Shown piece by piece: positions 25,776-36,044 of a stretch of 64,000 nucleotides of DNA. Made by a program: the position numbers and the translations under genes. The number at the start of each line of letters is the position of its first letter. Within the stretch, counting starts at the first letter, position 1. Under the pieces are notes generated by a model that worked only from the letters and a program-made list of their open reading frames with translations, was not told the DNA's origin and did no database searches. This stretch comes from Ignavibacteriae bacterium HGW-Ignavibacteriae-1. Lineage in GTDB: Bacteria > Bacteroidota > Ignavibacteria > Kapaibacteriales > UBA2268. The DNA lies in contig PGYU01000001.1 of the NCBI GenBank assembly GCA_002839825.1, positions 124,001-188,000 of the forward strand, written 5' to 3'.

Positions 25776-25982
25776 ATGTTTAGACAAATATTTCAAAATA
25801 TTCAAGGAATAGAACTTCTGCCTACATTTACTTTATTGTTCTTTTTTACTTTTTTTATAGTTGTTTTTATAATGGCTTACAAATTAGACAAGAAATTCAT
25901 AAACTACATGGGCTTATTACCCCTTGATTCTGATGATACTTTAAATGAAAATAAATCAGGAGATGAAAATGTCACAAACTGA
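25776..25982 (+). CDS. ccoQ: CcoQ/FixQ-like small oxidase subunit
   Basis: A 68-residue single-span protein (helix about 14-35) ending with KLDKKFINYMGLLPLDSDD. The charged tail, size and position between ccoNO and ccoP match CcoQ, which stabilises the cbb3 complex. AAGGAGG at 25764-25770 serves the ATG at 25776; an in-frame GTG one codon earlier is possible. Its end overlaps ccoP by 14 bases. Confidence 0.85.
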   Translation: MFRQIFQNIQGIELLPTFTLLFFFTFFIVVFIMAYKLDKKFINYMGLLPLDSDDTLNENKSGDENVTN

Positions 25983-26535
25983 AGATAAACTATTAGAACA
26001 TAATTATGACGGTATTCTCGAATACGATAACCCATTGCCGAAATGGTGGGTTTGGCTCTTTATCCTAACAATAATTTGGGGAATAGGCTATTTTTTCTAC
26101 TATAATATAACCGAAATTGGACCAAGCCAACATGAAGAGTATATTGCCGAATTCAACACCGGTTCTGATGATGCTATGCGTCTAATCCAACAAATGAACG
26201 AAAAATGGGCTGCTATTGCATACGTTCCTATTACCGATAATGATGCTTTAGAACAAGGTAAAGCCATTTATGCGGTAAATTGCGTATCATGCCATGGTGC
26301 AAATGGCGAAGGCGGCATCGGTCCTAATTTGACAGACAATCATTATATTCATGGCGGTGGAATCGAAAATACGATGAACGTCATTATTAACGGTGTCCCC
26401 GAAAAAGGGATGATTTCTTGGAAACCATTGCTAACTCCTGAAGAAGTGCAATTGGTAGCAAGTTACATTCTAACATTGAAAGGTACACAACCGGCAAATG
26501 CTAAAGCTCCACAAGGCGAACTTTGGGAGCAATAG
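25969..26535 (+). CDS. ccoP: cbb3 oxidase subunit III CcoP, single haem
   Basis: A 188-residue membrane-anchored cytochrome c. After an N-terminal stretch typical of CcoP (DGILEYDNPLPKWW) comes one membrane helix and one periplasmic cytochrome domain with the haem site CVSCHG and later GMISWKPLLT as the Met ligand region. Usual CcoP proteins carry two haem c domains and are about 300 residues; here there is one CxxCH. The start is ATG 25969 with AGGAG nearby; ATG 25945 would overlap ccoQ further. Its likely job is to pass electrons to the CcoO domain of the preceding fusion. Confidence 0.9.
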   Translation: MSQTEDKLLEHNYDGILEYDNPLPKWWVWLFILTIIWGIGYFFYYNITEIGPSQHEEYIAEFNTGSDDAMRLIQQMNEKWAAIAYVPITDNDALEQGKAIYAVNCVSCHGANGEGGIGPNLTDNHYIHGGGIENTMNVIINGVPEKGMISWKPLLTPEEVQLVASYILTLKGTQPANAKAPQGELWEQ

Positions 26536-26560
26536 TCGCTATTTATAAAGAAGCAAAAAA

Positions 26561-28027
26561 ATGAGTGATTTTAAAGAGTTGAAACAAGTCGGGGAGAAAG
26601 CGATTAATCCCCAAGATTCGGATAAACTCATAACTGAAACAGGCGTTTCCTTTCGGGATAGAGTATCAAATATTGATAAAAAAGGAAACCGAATTTGGAT
26701 TTATCCCAAAAAGCCGAAAGGCGATTTCACTAAATGGCGCTCGATCGTAGCTGTCGTTTTATTGATTTTCATGTTTGTTCTGCCATTTATAAAAGTGGGG
26801 GGCAGACCTTTCGTACTTCTTGATATTTTTCAACGCAAATTTATCATTTTTGGTATTGTTTTCTGGCCCCAAGATTTTTATATTTTCGCACTTGCATTCC
26901 TAGCTTTCATTGTGTTTGTTGTCCTCTTTACCGCTGTTTACGGGCGAATATGGTGCGGTTGGGCTTGCCCTCAGACCATCTTCTTGGAAATGGTTTTCCG
27001 CAAGATTGAATATTGGATAGAAGGCGATTACAAGCAACAAATGGCTCTTTCGCGCTCGGAATGGAATGCAAACAAAATTTTCAAAAGGGGTTTGAAGAAA
27101 ACTATCTTCATTTTGCTTTCCTTCATCATCAGTAATTTGTTTTTAGCATACATAATTGGTATTGATGAGTTACAAAAGTACATGACTGAAGGTCCGGCGG
27201 ATCATATGGCTTCTTTTGTATTCGTAATATTTTTCGCTGGTACTTTCTATTTTATTTTTTCGTGGTTTCGCGAACAAGCCTGTACTTTTATTTGTCCATA
27301 CGGAAGACTCCAAACTGTACTTTTAGACAAAAATTCAATCGTAGTTGCTTATGATTTCAAACGTGGCGAGCCTCGTATGAAATTCAAGAAGAATATGCCT
27401 GAAGATGCCGGTGATTGCGTAGATTGCGGTGCTTGTGTCCGCGTTTGCCCAACGGGTATTGACATCCGAAACGGCACTCAGCTTGAATGTATCAATTGCA
27501 CTGCATGTATTGATGCTTGTGATGAAGTGATGTTGAAGGTCAATAAGCCAAAGGAGCTGATTCGATATGCTTCGGAATTGCAAATTACCGAAGGTACAAA
27601 GTTTAAATTTACTCCAAGAATTATGGCTTATAGTGTTGTGCTGCTGCTCTTGTCAGGATTAGTCGCATATTTGATGCTCAACAGAAGCGATATCGAAGCC
27701 ACAATTTTGAAAGTCAAAGGTACGATGTACCAAAATACTGAAACAGGAGTTGCCAACGTTTACACTGCGACAATTATCAACAAGACTTTCGTACCAATGG
27801 ATTTTTCCTTGAAATTGATGGATATACCCGGCACGATTCAAATTATTGGGAAAGATCATCTTCACGTCCCGGCTGAAGGGCTGACCGATGCTACTTTTAT
27901 TTTGGAATTACCCCGAAAATATGTGACCGGAACTCGTAATAACATACAAATCGGAGTTTACTCCGGCGACAAACTAATCCAAACTGTAAATACAGGCTTT
28001 ACGGGACCGGCGCCCGGCATGAAATAA
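26561..28027 (+). CDS. ccoG: cbb3 oxidase accessory protein CcoG
   Basis: A 488-residue membrane protein with a polyferredoxin centre. Membrane helices flank GRIWCGWACPQTIFLEM and CTFICPYGRLQ. The ferredoxin-like sequence follows as CGACVRVCPTGID and ECINCTACIDACDEV, giving two 4Fe-4S sites. A last helix (about 352-372) is followed by an extracytoplasmic Ig-like C-terminal domain (TATIINKTFVPMDF...). This is the RdxA/CcoG structure. CcoG reduces copper for delivery to the cbb3 site. It follows ccoP by 25 bases. Confidence 0.95.
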   Translation: MSDFKELKQVGEKAINPQDSDKLITETGVSFRDRVSNIDKKGNRIWIYPKKPKGDFTKWRSIVAVVLLIFMFVLPFIKVGGRPFVLLDIFQRKFIIFGIVFWPQDFYIFALAFLAFIVFVVLFTAVYGRIWCGWACPQTIFLEMVFRKIEYWIEGDYKQQMALSRSEWNANKIFKRGLKKTIFILLSFIISNLFLAYIIGIDELQKYMTEGPADHMASFVFVIFFAGTFYFIFSWFREQACTFICPYGRLQTVLLDKNSIVVAYDFKRGEPRMKFKKNMPEDAGDCVDCGACVRVCPTGIDIRNGTQLECINCTACIDACDEVMLKVNKPKELIRYASELQITEGTKFKFTPRIMAYSVVLLLLSGLVAYLMLNRSDIEATILKVKGTMYQNTETGVANVYTATIINKTFVPMDFSLKLMDIPGTIQIIGKDHLHVPAEGLTDATFILELPRKYVTGTRNNIQIGVYSGDKLIQTVNTGFTGPAPGMK

Positions 28028-28040
28028 GGAATAATGAAAT

Positions 28041-28487
28041 ATGAAAATATATGGAAATTGGGCTTTCGCAATTACGGCTTTTTACATCACTTTTGTGGTG
28101 TTACTCGTGTCTTTAGTGGTTTATGTTTCTCAAGATAAAGTTGATTTGGTTGTCGAAAATTATTATGACCATGACCTTGTTTTCCAGCAACAAATTGACA
28201 AAGTTATGCGAACTAAAGCACTCAAGGAGCAAATCACTATATCGAGTATCGAAAATAAAGTAGTCCTGAAATATCCCGATTCATTGGAATATCCTATTTC
28301 AGGCTCGATTTTGATGTTTCGACCCGATAATTCTAAGCTAGATGTGAAAATCCCGATTCAACCAAATAATGAAATGATGCAAATCATAAATACCGACTCA
28401 TTCAACAAAGGACTTTGGAAAGTAAAAGTTGATTGGACTATGAACGACACGAACTATTACAACGAACAAATTATCATTTTTAATTGA
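28041..28487 (+). CDS. ccoH: FixH/CcoH-family protein
   Basis: A 148-residue protein with one N-terminal helix (about 10-30) and an extracytoplasmic region. The YYDHDLVFQQQIDK segment and final WKVKVDWTMNDTNYYNEQ are typical of FixH, which associates with the cbb3 complex during assembly. It fits the order ccoNOQPGH. The sequence is less conserved than its neighbours but the context makes the call secure. Confidence 0.88.
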   Translation: MKIYGNWAFAITAFYITFVVLLVSLVVYVSQDKVDLVVENYYDHDLVFQQQIDKVMRTKALKEQITISSIENKVVLKYPDSLEYPISGSILMFRPDNSKLDVKIPIQPNNEMMQIINTDSFNKGLWKVKVDWTMNDTNYYNEQIIIFN

Positions 28488-28493
28488 TAGACT

Positions 28494-29210
28494 ATGGATT
28501 GGACTCTAATTGGCGCAGGATTCATGCTCGGTGCACTCGGTAGTATGCACTGTATTGGTATGTGCGGACCAATTGCTTTGGCTATTCCGCATAAAGGTAC
28601 AACAAAATTTTCAATTTTTTCCGAAGGATTTATTTATAATTTCGGGAGAGTGATAACCTATTCAATCATGGGACTAATACTTGGTTTAGCGGGGGCTTCA
28701 TTCAAACTTGGAGGCTTCCAAGAACAGCTTTCATTGGTAGTTGGAACTTTAATTTTGCTTGGAGTAATAATTCCAAGAAAATATTATTCAAGATTGAACG
28801 ACACTAAAAAAATTAGTTATTTTGTTTCAACTATTAAACAAAAATTCCAGAAGCTATTGAAATCTAAAAGCCTCATATCTTTGCTCTTTATCGGAATCCT
28901 AAATGGGCTCTTGCCGTGCGGCTTGGTTTATATAGCATTGGCTGGCTCATTTGCAGCAGGCGATGTCGTCACATCTACGTTTTATATGGCTGCTTTTGGC
29001 TTCGGTACACTTCCCGTAATGGCTGCAATCTTCATTTCAAAAAACCTCATCACGATCAATATCAGACAAAAAATAAATAAATTGATTCCATATGGAGTCG
29101 CTTTAGTGGCAATTCTAATGATTCTTCGCGGCTTGGCTCTCGATATTCCTTATATCAGTCCGGTACTTCCGGAAACAGTTTTATCGGGCGAAGCATCTTG
29201 TTGTCATTAA
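28494..29210 (+). CDS. TauE/SafE-like metal-associated membrane protein
   Basis: A 238-residue membrane protein with six helices. It differs from the permease at 4874 by having GSMHCIGMCGPIALAIP in helix 1 and LNGLLPCGLVYIAL in helix 4, and a C-terminal ASCCH, which look like metal or redox sites. Homologues occur routinely at the end of cbb3 assembly clusters in Bacteroidota and Proteobacteria (annotated as sulfite exporter TauE/SafE or UreH-like), so a role in copper or cofactor delivery is inferred. It starts six bases after ccoH. It closes the cbb3 part of the island and is followed by the only gene-free stretch over 300 bases. Confidence 0.8.
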   Translation: MDWTLIGAGFMLGALGSMHCIGMCGPIALAIPHKGTTKFSIFSEGFIYNFGRVITYSIMGLILGLAGASFKLGGFQEQLSLVVGTLILLGVIIPRKYYSRLNDTKKISYFVSTIKQKFQKLLKSKSLISLLFIGILNGLLPCGLVYIALAGSFAAGDVVTSTFYMAAFGFGTLPVMAAIFISKNLITINIRQKINKLIPYGVALVAILMILRGLALDIPYISPVLPETVLSGEASCCH

Positions 29211-29519
29211 ATTTGATTATTGTGGAAAAGTTTTTTATGTTTGAAATTGGTTTTTGTTCTATTCACAAAATCTTTATTTTATACTGTGTTACAGTGTTAT
29301 TTATGACTAAGAACATATTGATATGAAAAATAAATTTAAAATTAGTCTTGTTTAAAATAATTTTGTGTCTTATTTTGCATGTCGAAGTTTGTTAAAAAAG
29401 GAAAAAGTTTTGGAATTTGTTACGAAAATGAAAGAAGTTGTCACTAAAATGTTCTATATCGGACATGTCGAAACCGATTCCAAACCTAATTATTCATCAC
29501 TAATAATAGCAGGCGAGTA
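29211..29519 (+). promoter_or_regulatory. Gene-free leader before actA
   Basis: This AT-rich 309-base stretch lacks a convincing gene. TTTG (29212-29215), 20 bases and TATGTTTG (29236-29243) form a good Bacteroidota-type promoter, which would produce a leader of about 270 bases. A further lone -7 match lies at 29358-29365 (TAATTTTG). Around 29280-29300 the sequence ACTGTGTTACAGTGTTAT has both a five-base palindrome (ACTGT, ACAGT) and a direct repeat of GTGTTA. A 30-codon frame (29428-29520) ends at the actA GTG, but codon quality is poor. No terminator or riboswitch is recognisable. Confidence 0.45.
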
Positions 29520-30092
29520 GTGAAAAAGACTGTACTTGATTATGCACTGAAAGTTAAATTACCGTTCACGGTATTCATTATACTTACATCATTTGCCGTT
29601 ACGTATTTTGTGGCAAAGCCCGAAAGAGACGGCGTCGGTTATGCTCCGGAACAACCCATAAAATTCTCGCACAGACTTCATGCCGGCGATATGGCAATTG
29701 ATTGCCAATATTGCCACACAAGTGTCGAGAAATCTCGCCATGCTACAATACCATCGGCTGATGTTTGTATGAATTGCCATGCAGTAGCCAGAACTGATAA
29801 ACCGGAAATTGTGAAGTTAACCCAATATTATAAAGAGGGTAAACCCATTCCATGGAAAAGAATCCATAGAGTGCCGGAATATGCCTATTTCAACCATGCC
29901 TCGCATGTTGTCAATGGAATTGATTGCGCTAATTGCCACGGCGATGTTCGCGAAATGGATGTAATAAGCCAAGTTCATTCCTTCACGATGGGCTCTTGTC
30001 TTGATTGCCATCGCGAACCACAAAAGCGAATGCCACAAATGATCGGAAATATAAATAATGGACCTGAAAATTGTAATGCTTGTCATCGTTAA
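29520..30092 (+). CDS. actA: Alternative complex III pentahaem cytochrome ActA
   Basis: A 190-residue exported cytochrome with one N-terminal hydrophobic segment (about 15-32) and five CxxCH sites: 62-66, 83-87, 136-140, 160-164 and 185-189. Extra histidines (H51, H54, H126, H129 and others) supply the distal ligands. ActA is the peripheral electron-transfer subunit of alternative complex III, the quinol:cytochrome c reductase that replaces bc1. Start is GTG, with AGGCGAG just upstream; the preceding potential stop overlaps it as TAGTG. The gene opens the ACIII operon, which is followed by actB after the micro-gene. Confidence 0.95.
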   Translation: MKKTVLDYALKVKLPFTVFIILTSFAVTYFVAKPERDGVGYAPEQPIKFSHRLHAGDMAIDCQYCHTSVEKSRHATIPSADVCMNCHAVARTDKPEIVKLTQYYKEGKPIPWKRIHRVPEYAYFNHASHVVNGIDCANCHGDVREMDVISQVHSFTMGSCLDCHREPQKRMPQMIGNINNGPENCNACHR

Positions 30093-30124
30093 TGATTGTA
30101 AAATTTTTTTAAGAATCGGGAAAT

Positions 30125-30301
30125 ATGAGTAACACAAGAAGAAAATTTTTCAACTCGATAGGTGTAAGCGCTCTTGGCGTTTTTGCACTTAATGTTTTAC
30201 CCGTGAAATTTATTAAGAACGGCAAAACGGAAACTCAACCCAATCCTAAGGTTGTTATTCATCCTCTTGCTGTAAACAGAAACATAAAAGGGGATGGTTG
30301 A
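30125..30301 (+). CDS. 58-residue Tat-signal micro-protein in ACIII operon
   Basis: A small gene between actA and actB. The 58 residues begin MSNTRRKFFNS, a twin-arginine motif, then a hydrophobic span (about 12-26, IGVSALGVFALNVLP), followed by a basic and then hydrophilic tail with HPLAVNRN. It has the layout of a Tat-exported or Tat-anchored small protein. Its TGA shares the A with the actB ATG (TGATG), indicating translational coupling. An ATG, a lone twin-arginine motif and tight spacing on both sides make a chance frame unlikely. Function unknown; it may be an ACIII maturation or assembly subunit. It resembles small Rieske-like signal regions but has no iron-sulfur motif. Confidence 0.7.
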   Translation: MSNTRRKFFNSIGVSALGVFALNVLPVKFIKNGKTETQPNPKVVIHPLAVNRNIKGDG

Positions 30302-33300
30302 TGGATAATAATGCTACTAAACCTCGATTTTGGAAAAGTCTGAATCTATTGGCTAATAAACCAGAAAGTATCGAAAGCACTCGCCACGAATTCCAAAAGG
30401 GAGTCACCGACGATTTCGATTTGAATGCACTTCCCGATAAATCAAGGAGAAAGTTCCTTGCTGTGCTTGGTGCTTCTGCGGCTTTTGCGGCTACAGCTTG
30501 TTCTGACTATCCGGATAAAGGCGAAATCATTTCGTATAATAAAAAACCGTCGGGAGTGGTGTATGGTCATGCTAATTATTACGCATCATCTCTCAACAGC
30601 GGGCTGGGAATTTTAATCAAAACTAGAGAAGGTCGCCCTATAAAAGTGGACGGCAATCCTCAGCATCCTATTAATGCGGGCAAAGTTGATGCTACTGCGC
30701 AAGCTACAATGCTTGACTTGTACGACCCGGGAAGAGTGCGTTATCCGGTCAAAAAATCAGATAGCAAACTGATTCTCAACAAAGACGAGATGCCCAAAAC
30801 TGATTGGGAACGCATTGATAAAGATATTACCGAAAAATTGAAAGCTGCCTCGCAATCGGGCAAGGAAATTGCCATTGTTGCGCATTCAGTCAAATCTCCG
30901 TCACAGGAAAAATTGTTCAATGAATTTGTATTGAAATATCCCACTACTAAGTTCTACACTTACGAAGTTTTCGGTAATCAAAACAAATTGGGCGCATGGG
31001 AAAAATGCTACGGCAATAAAAATCTTCCAGTCATTGCTTGGGATAAAGCTGATGTAATCGTAGCTTTGGAATGTGATTTCCTCGGTACAGAAGGAATCAC
31101 TGTCGAACAAATCAAACAATATACGACAAGACGCGATGTTGATAATGCCCAAAACTTCAATAAGTTATATACTGTTGAAGCAAATTACAGTCTAACAGGT
31201 GCAAATTCAGATTATCGTTTGAAACTCTCGCCTGAGTATCAATACGATTTTATCATGGCATTGATTAATGAAATTGCTGTCAAAAAATCGCAATCTGCAG
31301 CAAATTTAGACGATTCGGCAATGTCACGAATCAGCCAATATAGTATTTCGGATATTGCTTCAAAATATGGCTTACATGCTGATAAGTTGGCTTCGATGGT
31401 TGATGACATTTTGCATCACCCAACTAAGACGCTTGTTGTCTGTGGAAACAGCCTTCCTGAAGAGTGCCACATTGCAGCGAATTTGCTAAATGAAGTTCTC
31501 GGAAGCGTTTCGAATGTCTATTCCGATAAATATGAAGTTTTGCACAGACCTATAAACACGCTTGCTGAATTTGCACAATTAAGTGCAAAAATGAAATCCG
31601 GCAATGTCGGAGTTTTGATTCATTTTGATTCAAATCCTGCTTATCATTTACCTCGTGAAATTGGATATACAGATGCATTGAAAAGCGTTGAGACAATCGT
31701 TTCGATGATTCATCTCGAAAATGAATCTTCTGAGGGCAGTCATTACATTTTGCCTGTCAATCACGAATTCGAATCTTGGGGTGATTTCATGCTTCGCAAT
31801 GGTGTGTTGAGCACTCAACAACCTGTTATCGCACCGATATTTGATTCTCGCCAAAAAGAAGCAGTCTTGCTCAATTGGATGTCTGAGGATTACACAAAAT
31901 ACAATCACGATATTTATAATCAATATATCAAAGCACATTGGCAGGAAAAAGTTTACCCAAGTGCCAATACTTTTAGCTCTTTTGATGAATTTTGGTATTC
32001 ATGTTTGCATGATGGCATTTTTACTTGGGATGAAGTTGGAATTCCTCGTGCGGCTTTTAATGCAGCAGCGTTATCGACAACGCAAAATTCCTTGAGCAAA
32101 TCAGGCTTTACGGTTATTTTGACTCAGCCACATTATCTGGGCGACGGTCAATATGCTAATAATGGCTGGTTGCAAGAAGTTCCGCATCCGATTACAAAGG
32201 TCGTTTGGGACAATTGTGCTATGATGTCGCCTGCAACTGCAAAAAAACTTGAAGTAGCCTACGGTTTAGACAAATTGGATAAAATCTCTGATATGATTGA
32301 CTTAACCGTAAATGGCAAAACACTCAGACTTCCTATAATGCCACAACCGGGTATGGTTGATGATGTGATTGCTGTTGACCTTGGTTACGGCAGAACAAGA
32401 GGCGGTGAAGTTGGAACGGGCGTAGGGTTTGATGCTTATACATTGATGAACAAATCCGGAAGCAAAATCTATACGGGTGCATCGGTTGCTAAAGCAGGCG
32501 AAAGCTACGAATTGATTTCGAGCCAAGAACATCATTCTCTTGATGAAGATTTCGTCAAGGATTTCCATTTAAAACGCCACATAATTCAAGAATTTACAGT
32601 TCCATTTTATGTAGAATTTGAAGATAAGCTGGAAGAAGCAAAATCACGTCTCAAATCCGAATTCGGTGATGATCGCGAAGCTTACGAAAAAGCATTGAAA
32701 ACAGAGAAAATCCATCTTTTGGGACATCACGAATACCAAAACCATAGCATGTATCCCGATAAGGAATATCCGGGTGTTAAATGGGCAATGGCTATTGACA
32801 TGAACAAATGTACCGCTTGCAATGCTTGTGTAACAGCTTGTAATGTCGAAAATAATATCCCGATTGTGGGCAAAGAAGAATGCGGCAAGGGTCGCGAAAT
32901 GCACTGGATGAGGATTGATACCTATTTCAGCGGTACTCCTGATGAGCCAATTACAAGTATGCAACCTATGCTTTGCCAACATTGCGATAATGCACCATGC
33001 GAAAACGTTTGCCCGGTTGTTGCAACCAATCACAGCCCCGAAGGATTGAACCAGATGACTTACAATCGTTGTGTCGGTACGAGATATTGTGCCAACAACT
33101 GTCCTTATAAAGTTAGAAGATATAATTTCTTCGATTTCCGCAATGATTTCAAAGATGGTTACTATCGCAAGGACACACTCGAATTATTGAATAATCCCGA
33201 AGTAACAGTCCGTTCGCGTGGTGTAATGGAAAAATGTACATTCTGCACTCAAAGAATCGAAGAAGCTCGTTCGGCAGCAAATATTAAGGGCAGAAAAATT

Positions 33301-33513
33301 CAAGGCTCTGATGTAGTGACAGCTTGTCAAGAAGCTTGTCCGTCAGATGCAATTATATTCGGAGATATGAATGACCCGAATTCTAAAGTATCGAAATTAC
33401 GCAATCACAGTTTGGGTTACCACGTTCTCGAAACGATTATGGTCAAACCCAACGTTACTTACATTTCAAGATTGAGGAACACAAACATGGAGGATACACA
33501 CAGTGGCCACTGA
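30301..33513 (+). CDS. actB: Alternative complex III iron-sulfur subunit ActB
   Basis: A 1070-residue fusion of a molybdopterin-oxidoreductase-like domain (without visible Mo-cofactor cysteine) and a polyferredoxin domain. The Tat-variant motif [15 protein letters not shown] (near 48-62) is followed by a cysteine. The C-terminal part holds four cysteine clusters: [43 protein letters not shown] and CTFCTQR with CQEACP, consistent with three 4Fe-4S and one 3Fe-4S centre. ActB transfers electrons between quinol sites and the cytochromes. Length is standard. Its start shares one base with the micro-gene stop, and it overlaps actC by 11 bases. Confidence 0.95.
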   Translation: MDNNATKPRFWKSLNLLANKPESIESTRHEFQKGVTDDFDLNALPDKSRRKFLAVLGASAAFAATACSDYPDKGEIISYNKKPSGVVYGHANYYASSLNSGLGILIKTREGRPIKVDGNPQHPINAGKVDATAQATMLDLYDPGRVRYPVKKSDSKLILNKDEMPKTDWERIDKDITEKLKAASQSGKEIAIVAHSVKSPSQEKLFNEFVLKYPTTKFYTYEVFGNQNKLGAWEKCYGNKNLPVIAWDKADVIVALECDFLGTEGITVEQIKQYTTRRDVDNAQNFNKLYTVEANYSLTGANSDYRLKLSPEYQYDFIMALINEIAVKKSQSAANLDDSAMSRISQYSISDIASKYGLHADKLASMVDDILHHPTKTLVVCGNSLPEECHIAANLLNEVLGSVSNVYSDKYEVLHRPINTLAEFAQLSAKMKSGNVGVLIHFDSNPAYHLPREIGYTDALKSVETIVSMIHLENESSEGSHYILPVNHEFESWGDFMLRNGVLSTQQPVIAPIFDSRQKEAVLLNWMSEDYTKYNHDIYNQYIKAHWQEKVYPSANTFSSFDEFWYSCLHDGIFTWDEVGIPRAAFNAAALSTTQNSLSKSGFTVILTQPHYLGDGQYANNGWLQEVPHPITKVVWDNCAMMSPATAKKLEVAYGLDKLDKISDMIDLTVNGKTLRLPIMPQPGMVDDVIAVDLGYGRTRGGEVGTGVGFDAYTLMNKSGSKIYTGASVAKAGESYELISSQEHHSLDEDFVKDFHLKRHIIQEFTVPFYVEFEDKLEEAKSRLKSEFGDDREAYEKALKTEKIHLLGHHEYQNHSMYPDKEYPGVKWAMAIDMNKCTACNACVTACNVENNIPIVGKEECGKGREMHWMRIDTYFSGTPDEPITSMQPMLCQHCDNAPCENVCPVVATNHSPEGLNQMTYNRCVGTRYCANNCPYKVRRYNFFDFRNDFKDGYYRKDTLELLNNPEVTVRSRGVMEKCTFCTQRIEEARSAANIKGRKIQGSDVVTACQEACPSDAIIFGDMNDPNSKVSKLRNHSLGYHVLETIMVKPNVTYISRLRNTNMEDTHSGH

Positions 33514-34912
33514 TATTACTCATGAAGTTTCTGTAATAGAAGGTAAGCCTACACTCAAAGAGATTGATGCTACCATCATCAAGCCAATGGATGAGATGCC
33601 GAATATCAAATTTTTTATTGCAATCGGTTTCACAACTACATTGCTTTTGATAGGTGTTTTTTCATTAGGTATGGCATTTTACCGAGGCGTGGGTCTATGG
33701 GGTGTTAACAATCCCGTAGGTTGGGGCTTCGCTATCATCAATTTCGTATTTTGGGTGGGTATCGGACATGCCGGTACGCTTATTTCTGCGATTTTGTTCC
33801 TCTTCCGCCAAAAATGGAGAACGGGTATAGCTCGATTTGCCGAGGGCATGACGATTTTTGCGGTTATGACGGCAGGGCTCTTCCCTTTAATTCACGTCGG
33901 ACGCCCTTGGTTAGATGGCTATTTGATGCCACACCCTAACCAACATAATTTGTGGGTGAATTTCACTTCACCTTTGTTATGGGACGTTTTTGCTGTTTCA
34001 ACTTATTTTACTGTTTCATTTGTATTTTGGTATATGGGCTTGGTTCCTGATTTCGCAACAATGCGTGACAGACTCAAAAACAGTACAGTAGTATCAAAAG
34101 TTAAAAAGACAATTTACTCAGTTTTATCTTTAGGTTGGAGATTTTCAAACCGTCATTGGTCACATTATGAAATGATGTATCTCGTTCTTGCCGGATTTGC
34201 GACGCCACTTGTGCTCTCGGTTCACACTATAGTATCATTCGACTTTGCTGTTTCGATTGTACCGGGTTGGCATACAACCATATTCCCACCATATTTCGTT
34301 GCGGGAGCGGTATTTTCGGGCTTTGCAATGGTTCAAAATGCTTTGATTATCATCCGAAAAGTGTTCAATATGGAACATATCGTTACGCTTGATACACTCG
34401 AAAAAATGAATAAAGTTATCATCGTTACAGGTATGATGGTTGGCTATGCTTATGGTATGGAATTTTTCATTGCTTGGTATAGCGGTCACGAAGTCGAATC
34501 CTTCGCCTTTTTGAATAGAGCATTCGGACCTTATACTTGGGCTTACTGGATTATGGTAAGTTGCAACGTTATATTCCCACAATTTTTCTGGATAAAGAAA
34601 CTAAGAAGAAATATTCCATTCATGTTCGTAATAGCTATTTTAGTAAACGTTGGTATGTGGTTCGAGAGATTCGTAATTACAGTTACCTCGCTTTCTCGCG
34701 ATTATTTGCCATCGAGTTGGGCATATTACGTCCCAACAATTTGGGATATCGGATTGTTGATTGGTAGTTTTGGATTCTTCTTTACATTATTACTATTATT
34801 CACACGAACTATGCCTGTAATTTCAATTGCTGAAGTAAAAAGTGTTGTTGCCGGTTCTCAACCTACTCGACATAAATTAGGTCATCACGAGGAGGACGAG
34901 CATAATGGATAA
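33503..34912 (+). CDS. actC: Alternative complex III membrane subunit ActC
   Basis: A 469-residue NrfD/PsrC-family integral membrane protein with about ten helices, forming a quinol-binding subunit of alternative complex III. Typical elements are [14 protein letters not shown], the helix region [12 protein letters not shown]-like ([12 protein letters not shown]) and a HSIVSFDFA-type loop ([17 protein letters not shown]). The GTG start is supported by GGAGG nine bases upstream, within the 3' end of actB. The N-terminus has a long soluble leader before helix 1. The stop overlaps the ActDE start by eight bases. Confidence 0.95.
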   Translation: MATDITHEVSVIEGKPTLKEIDATIIKPMDEMPNIKFFIAIGFTTTLLLIGVFSLGMAFYRGVGLWGVNNPVGWGFAIINFVFWVGIGHAGTLISAILFLFRQKWRTGIARFAEGMTIFAVMTAGLFPLIHVGRPWLDGYLMPHPNQHNLWVNFTSPLLWDVFAVSTYFTVSFVFWYMGLVPDFATMRDRLKNSTVVSKVKKTIYSVLSLGWRFSNRHWSHYEMMYLVLAGFATPLVLSVHTIVSFDFAVSIVPGWHTTIFPPYFVAGAVFSGFAMVQNALIIIRKVFNMEHIVTLDTLEKMNKVIIVTGMMVGYAYGMEFFIAWYSGHEVESFAFLNRAFGPYTWAYWIMVSCNVIFPQFFWIKKLRRNIPFMFVIAILVNVGMWFERFVITVTSLSRDYLPSSWAYYVPTIWDIGLLIGSFGFFFTLLLLFTRTMPVISIAEVKSVVAGSQPTRHKLGHHEEDEHNG

Positions 34913-36044
34913 TAAAATTTTACATTCGGTAACTGCTATTTTCCATACACCGGACGATATTATTAACGCTGCAAAAGCTGTCGTCAAGGAAGGCTATAAG
35001 AAATTTGATGTACATACTCCATATCCGGTTCACGGAATGGACCAAGCTATGAAATTGAAGCGTTCTCCTTTGGGCTACTTTGCTTTCGTACTTGGAGTTC
35101 TTGGTGCAACGCTTGGATTATTGCTGATGTATTGGACTATGACTATAGACTATCCGCTTAATATTGGCGGCAAACCTACTTTCCCGTTGCCGGCATTTAT
35201 TCCGGTTACCTTCGAGATAACTGTATTACTTGCTTCGGTTGCAACAGTTGTGGCTATGATTGTTATCTTTTTCAAATTTCCTAATAACAGTCATCCATTG
35301 CACGATACTGAATACATGAAAAGAGTATCTTCGGATAAATATGGCGTGACAATCGAAGCCGCTGACCCAAATTTTGATTTGGAAAAAGTTAAAGCGTTTC
35401 TTGCAAAGCTTGGCGGTACAAATGTTGAACCGATTTATTTCGATAATGATGAAATTAATGCAAAACGAACTCTATTAGAACCAAAATTCTTGACAGGATT
35501 GGCAGTTATCTCAGTGTTAGTAATTGCGATTACATATTTCACTCTGAATAAATTGATGTTCTTGGAACCGTTCAATTGGATGATGAACCAACAAAAGATT
35601 ACAGCGATGGAAGTTACTACATTTTTTGATGACGGATTTTCGATGAGACCTCCGATTGAAGGAACTGTTGCTCGCGGATTCAAACCATATCCTTATAAAG
35701 ATAGTGTTGACCTTGCTTCGCGATTCCTTGTAAATCCGATGGAATTTAGCACCGAAAACCTTGAAAACGGTAAACGTAAATACAATACCTTCTGTAGTCC
35801 TTGTCACGATTATCATGGCAATGGGGTTGCTCGTTTGAACGGTCAATTCCCCAATCCTCCAAGTTTGCATACGGACAAAGTTAGAGAGTGGACTGATGGG
35901 CATTTGTATCATATTATAACTGTTGGGCAAAATACTATGCCCTCGTACGATAAACAACTAACTCAAGATGAAAAATGGCAAGTCATACTGTATGTCAGAG
36001 CTTTACAAAGAGCTTTGAATGCTCAGGAGGGTGATTTACAATGA
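34905..36044 (+). CDS. actDE: Fused alternative complex III subunits ActD-ActE
   Basis: A 379-residue fusion. Residues 1-182 are ActD (DUF3341 family): a soluble start with [11 protein letters not shown] and [11 protein letters not shown], and two membrane helices (about 58-80 and 102-123). A third helix (about 195-213) begins the ActE part, which has the [12 protein letters not shown] motif (248-259), haem site CSPCH (297-301) and distal Met345 (NTMPSY). ActE is the monohaem cytochrome that hands electrons to the oxidase. In the best-known operons (Rhodothermus) actD and actE are separate genes. The frame is continuous with no stop or shift at the join. Overlaps actF by four bases. Confidence 0.9.
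   Translation: MDNKILHSVTAIFHTPDDIINAAKAVVKEGYKKFDVHTPYPVHGMDQAMKLKRSPLGYFAFVLGVLGATLGLLLMYWTMTIDYPLNIGGKPTFPLPAFIPVTFEITVLLASVATVVAMIVIFFKFPNNSHPLHDTEYMKRVSSDKYGVTIEAADPNFDLEKVKAFLAKLGGTNVEPIYFDNDEINAKRTLLEPKFLTGLAVISVLVIAITYFTLNKLMFLEPFNWMMNQQKITAMEVTTFFDDGFSMRPPIEGTVARGFKPYPYKDSVDLASRFLVNPMEFSTENLENGKRKYNTFCSPCHDYHGNGVARLNGQFPNPPSLHTDKVREWTDGHLYHIITVGQNTMPSYDKQLTQDEKWQVILYVRALQRALNAQEGDLQ

Noticed and set aside
29428-29520. A 30-codon frame (MKEVVTKMFYIGHVE...) ending as TAGTG at the actA start.
   Set aside because: Position suits translational coupling, but the sequence has no signal, motif or convincing composition, and the region reads like leader DNA. Mentioned under the leader entry only.
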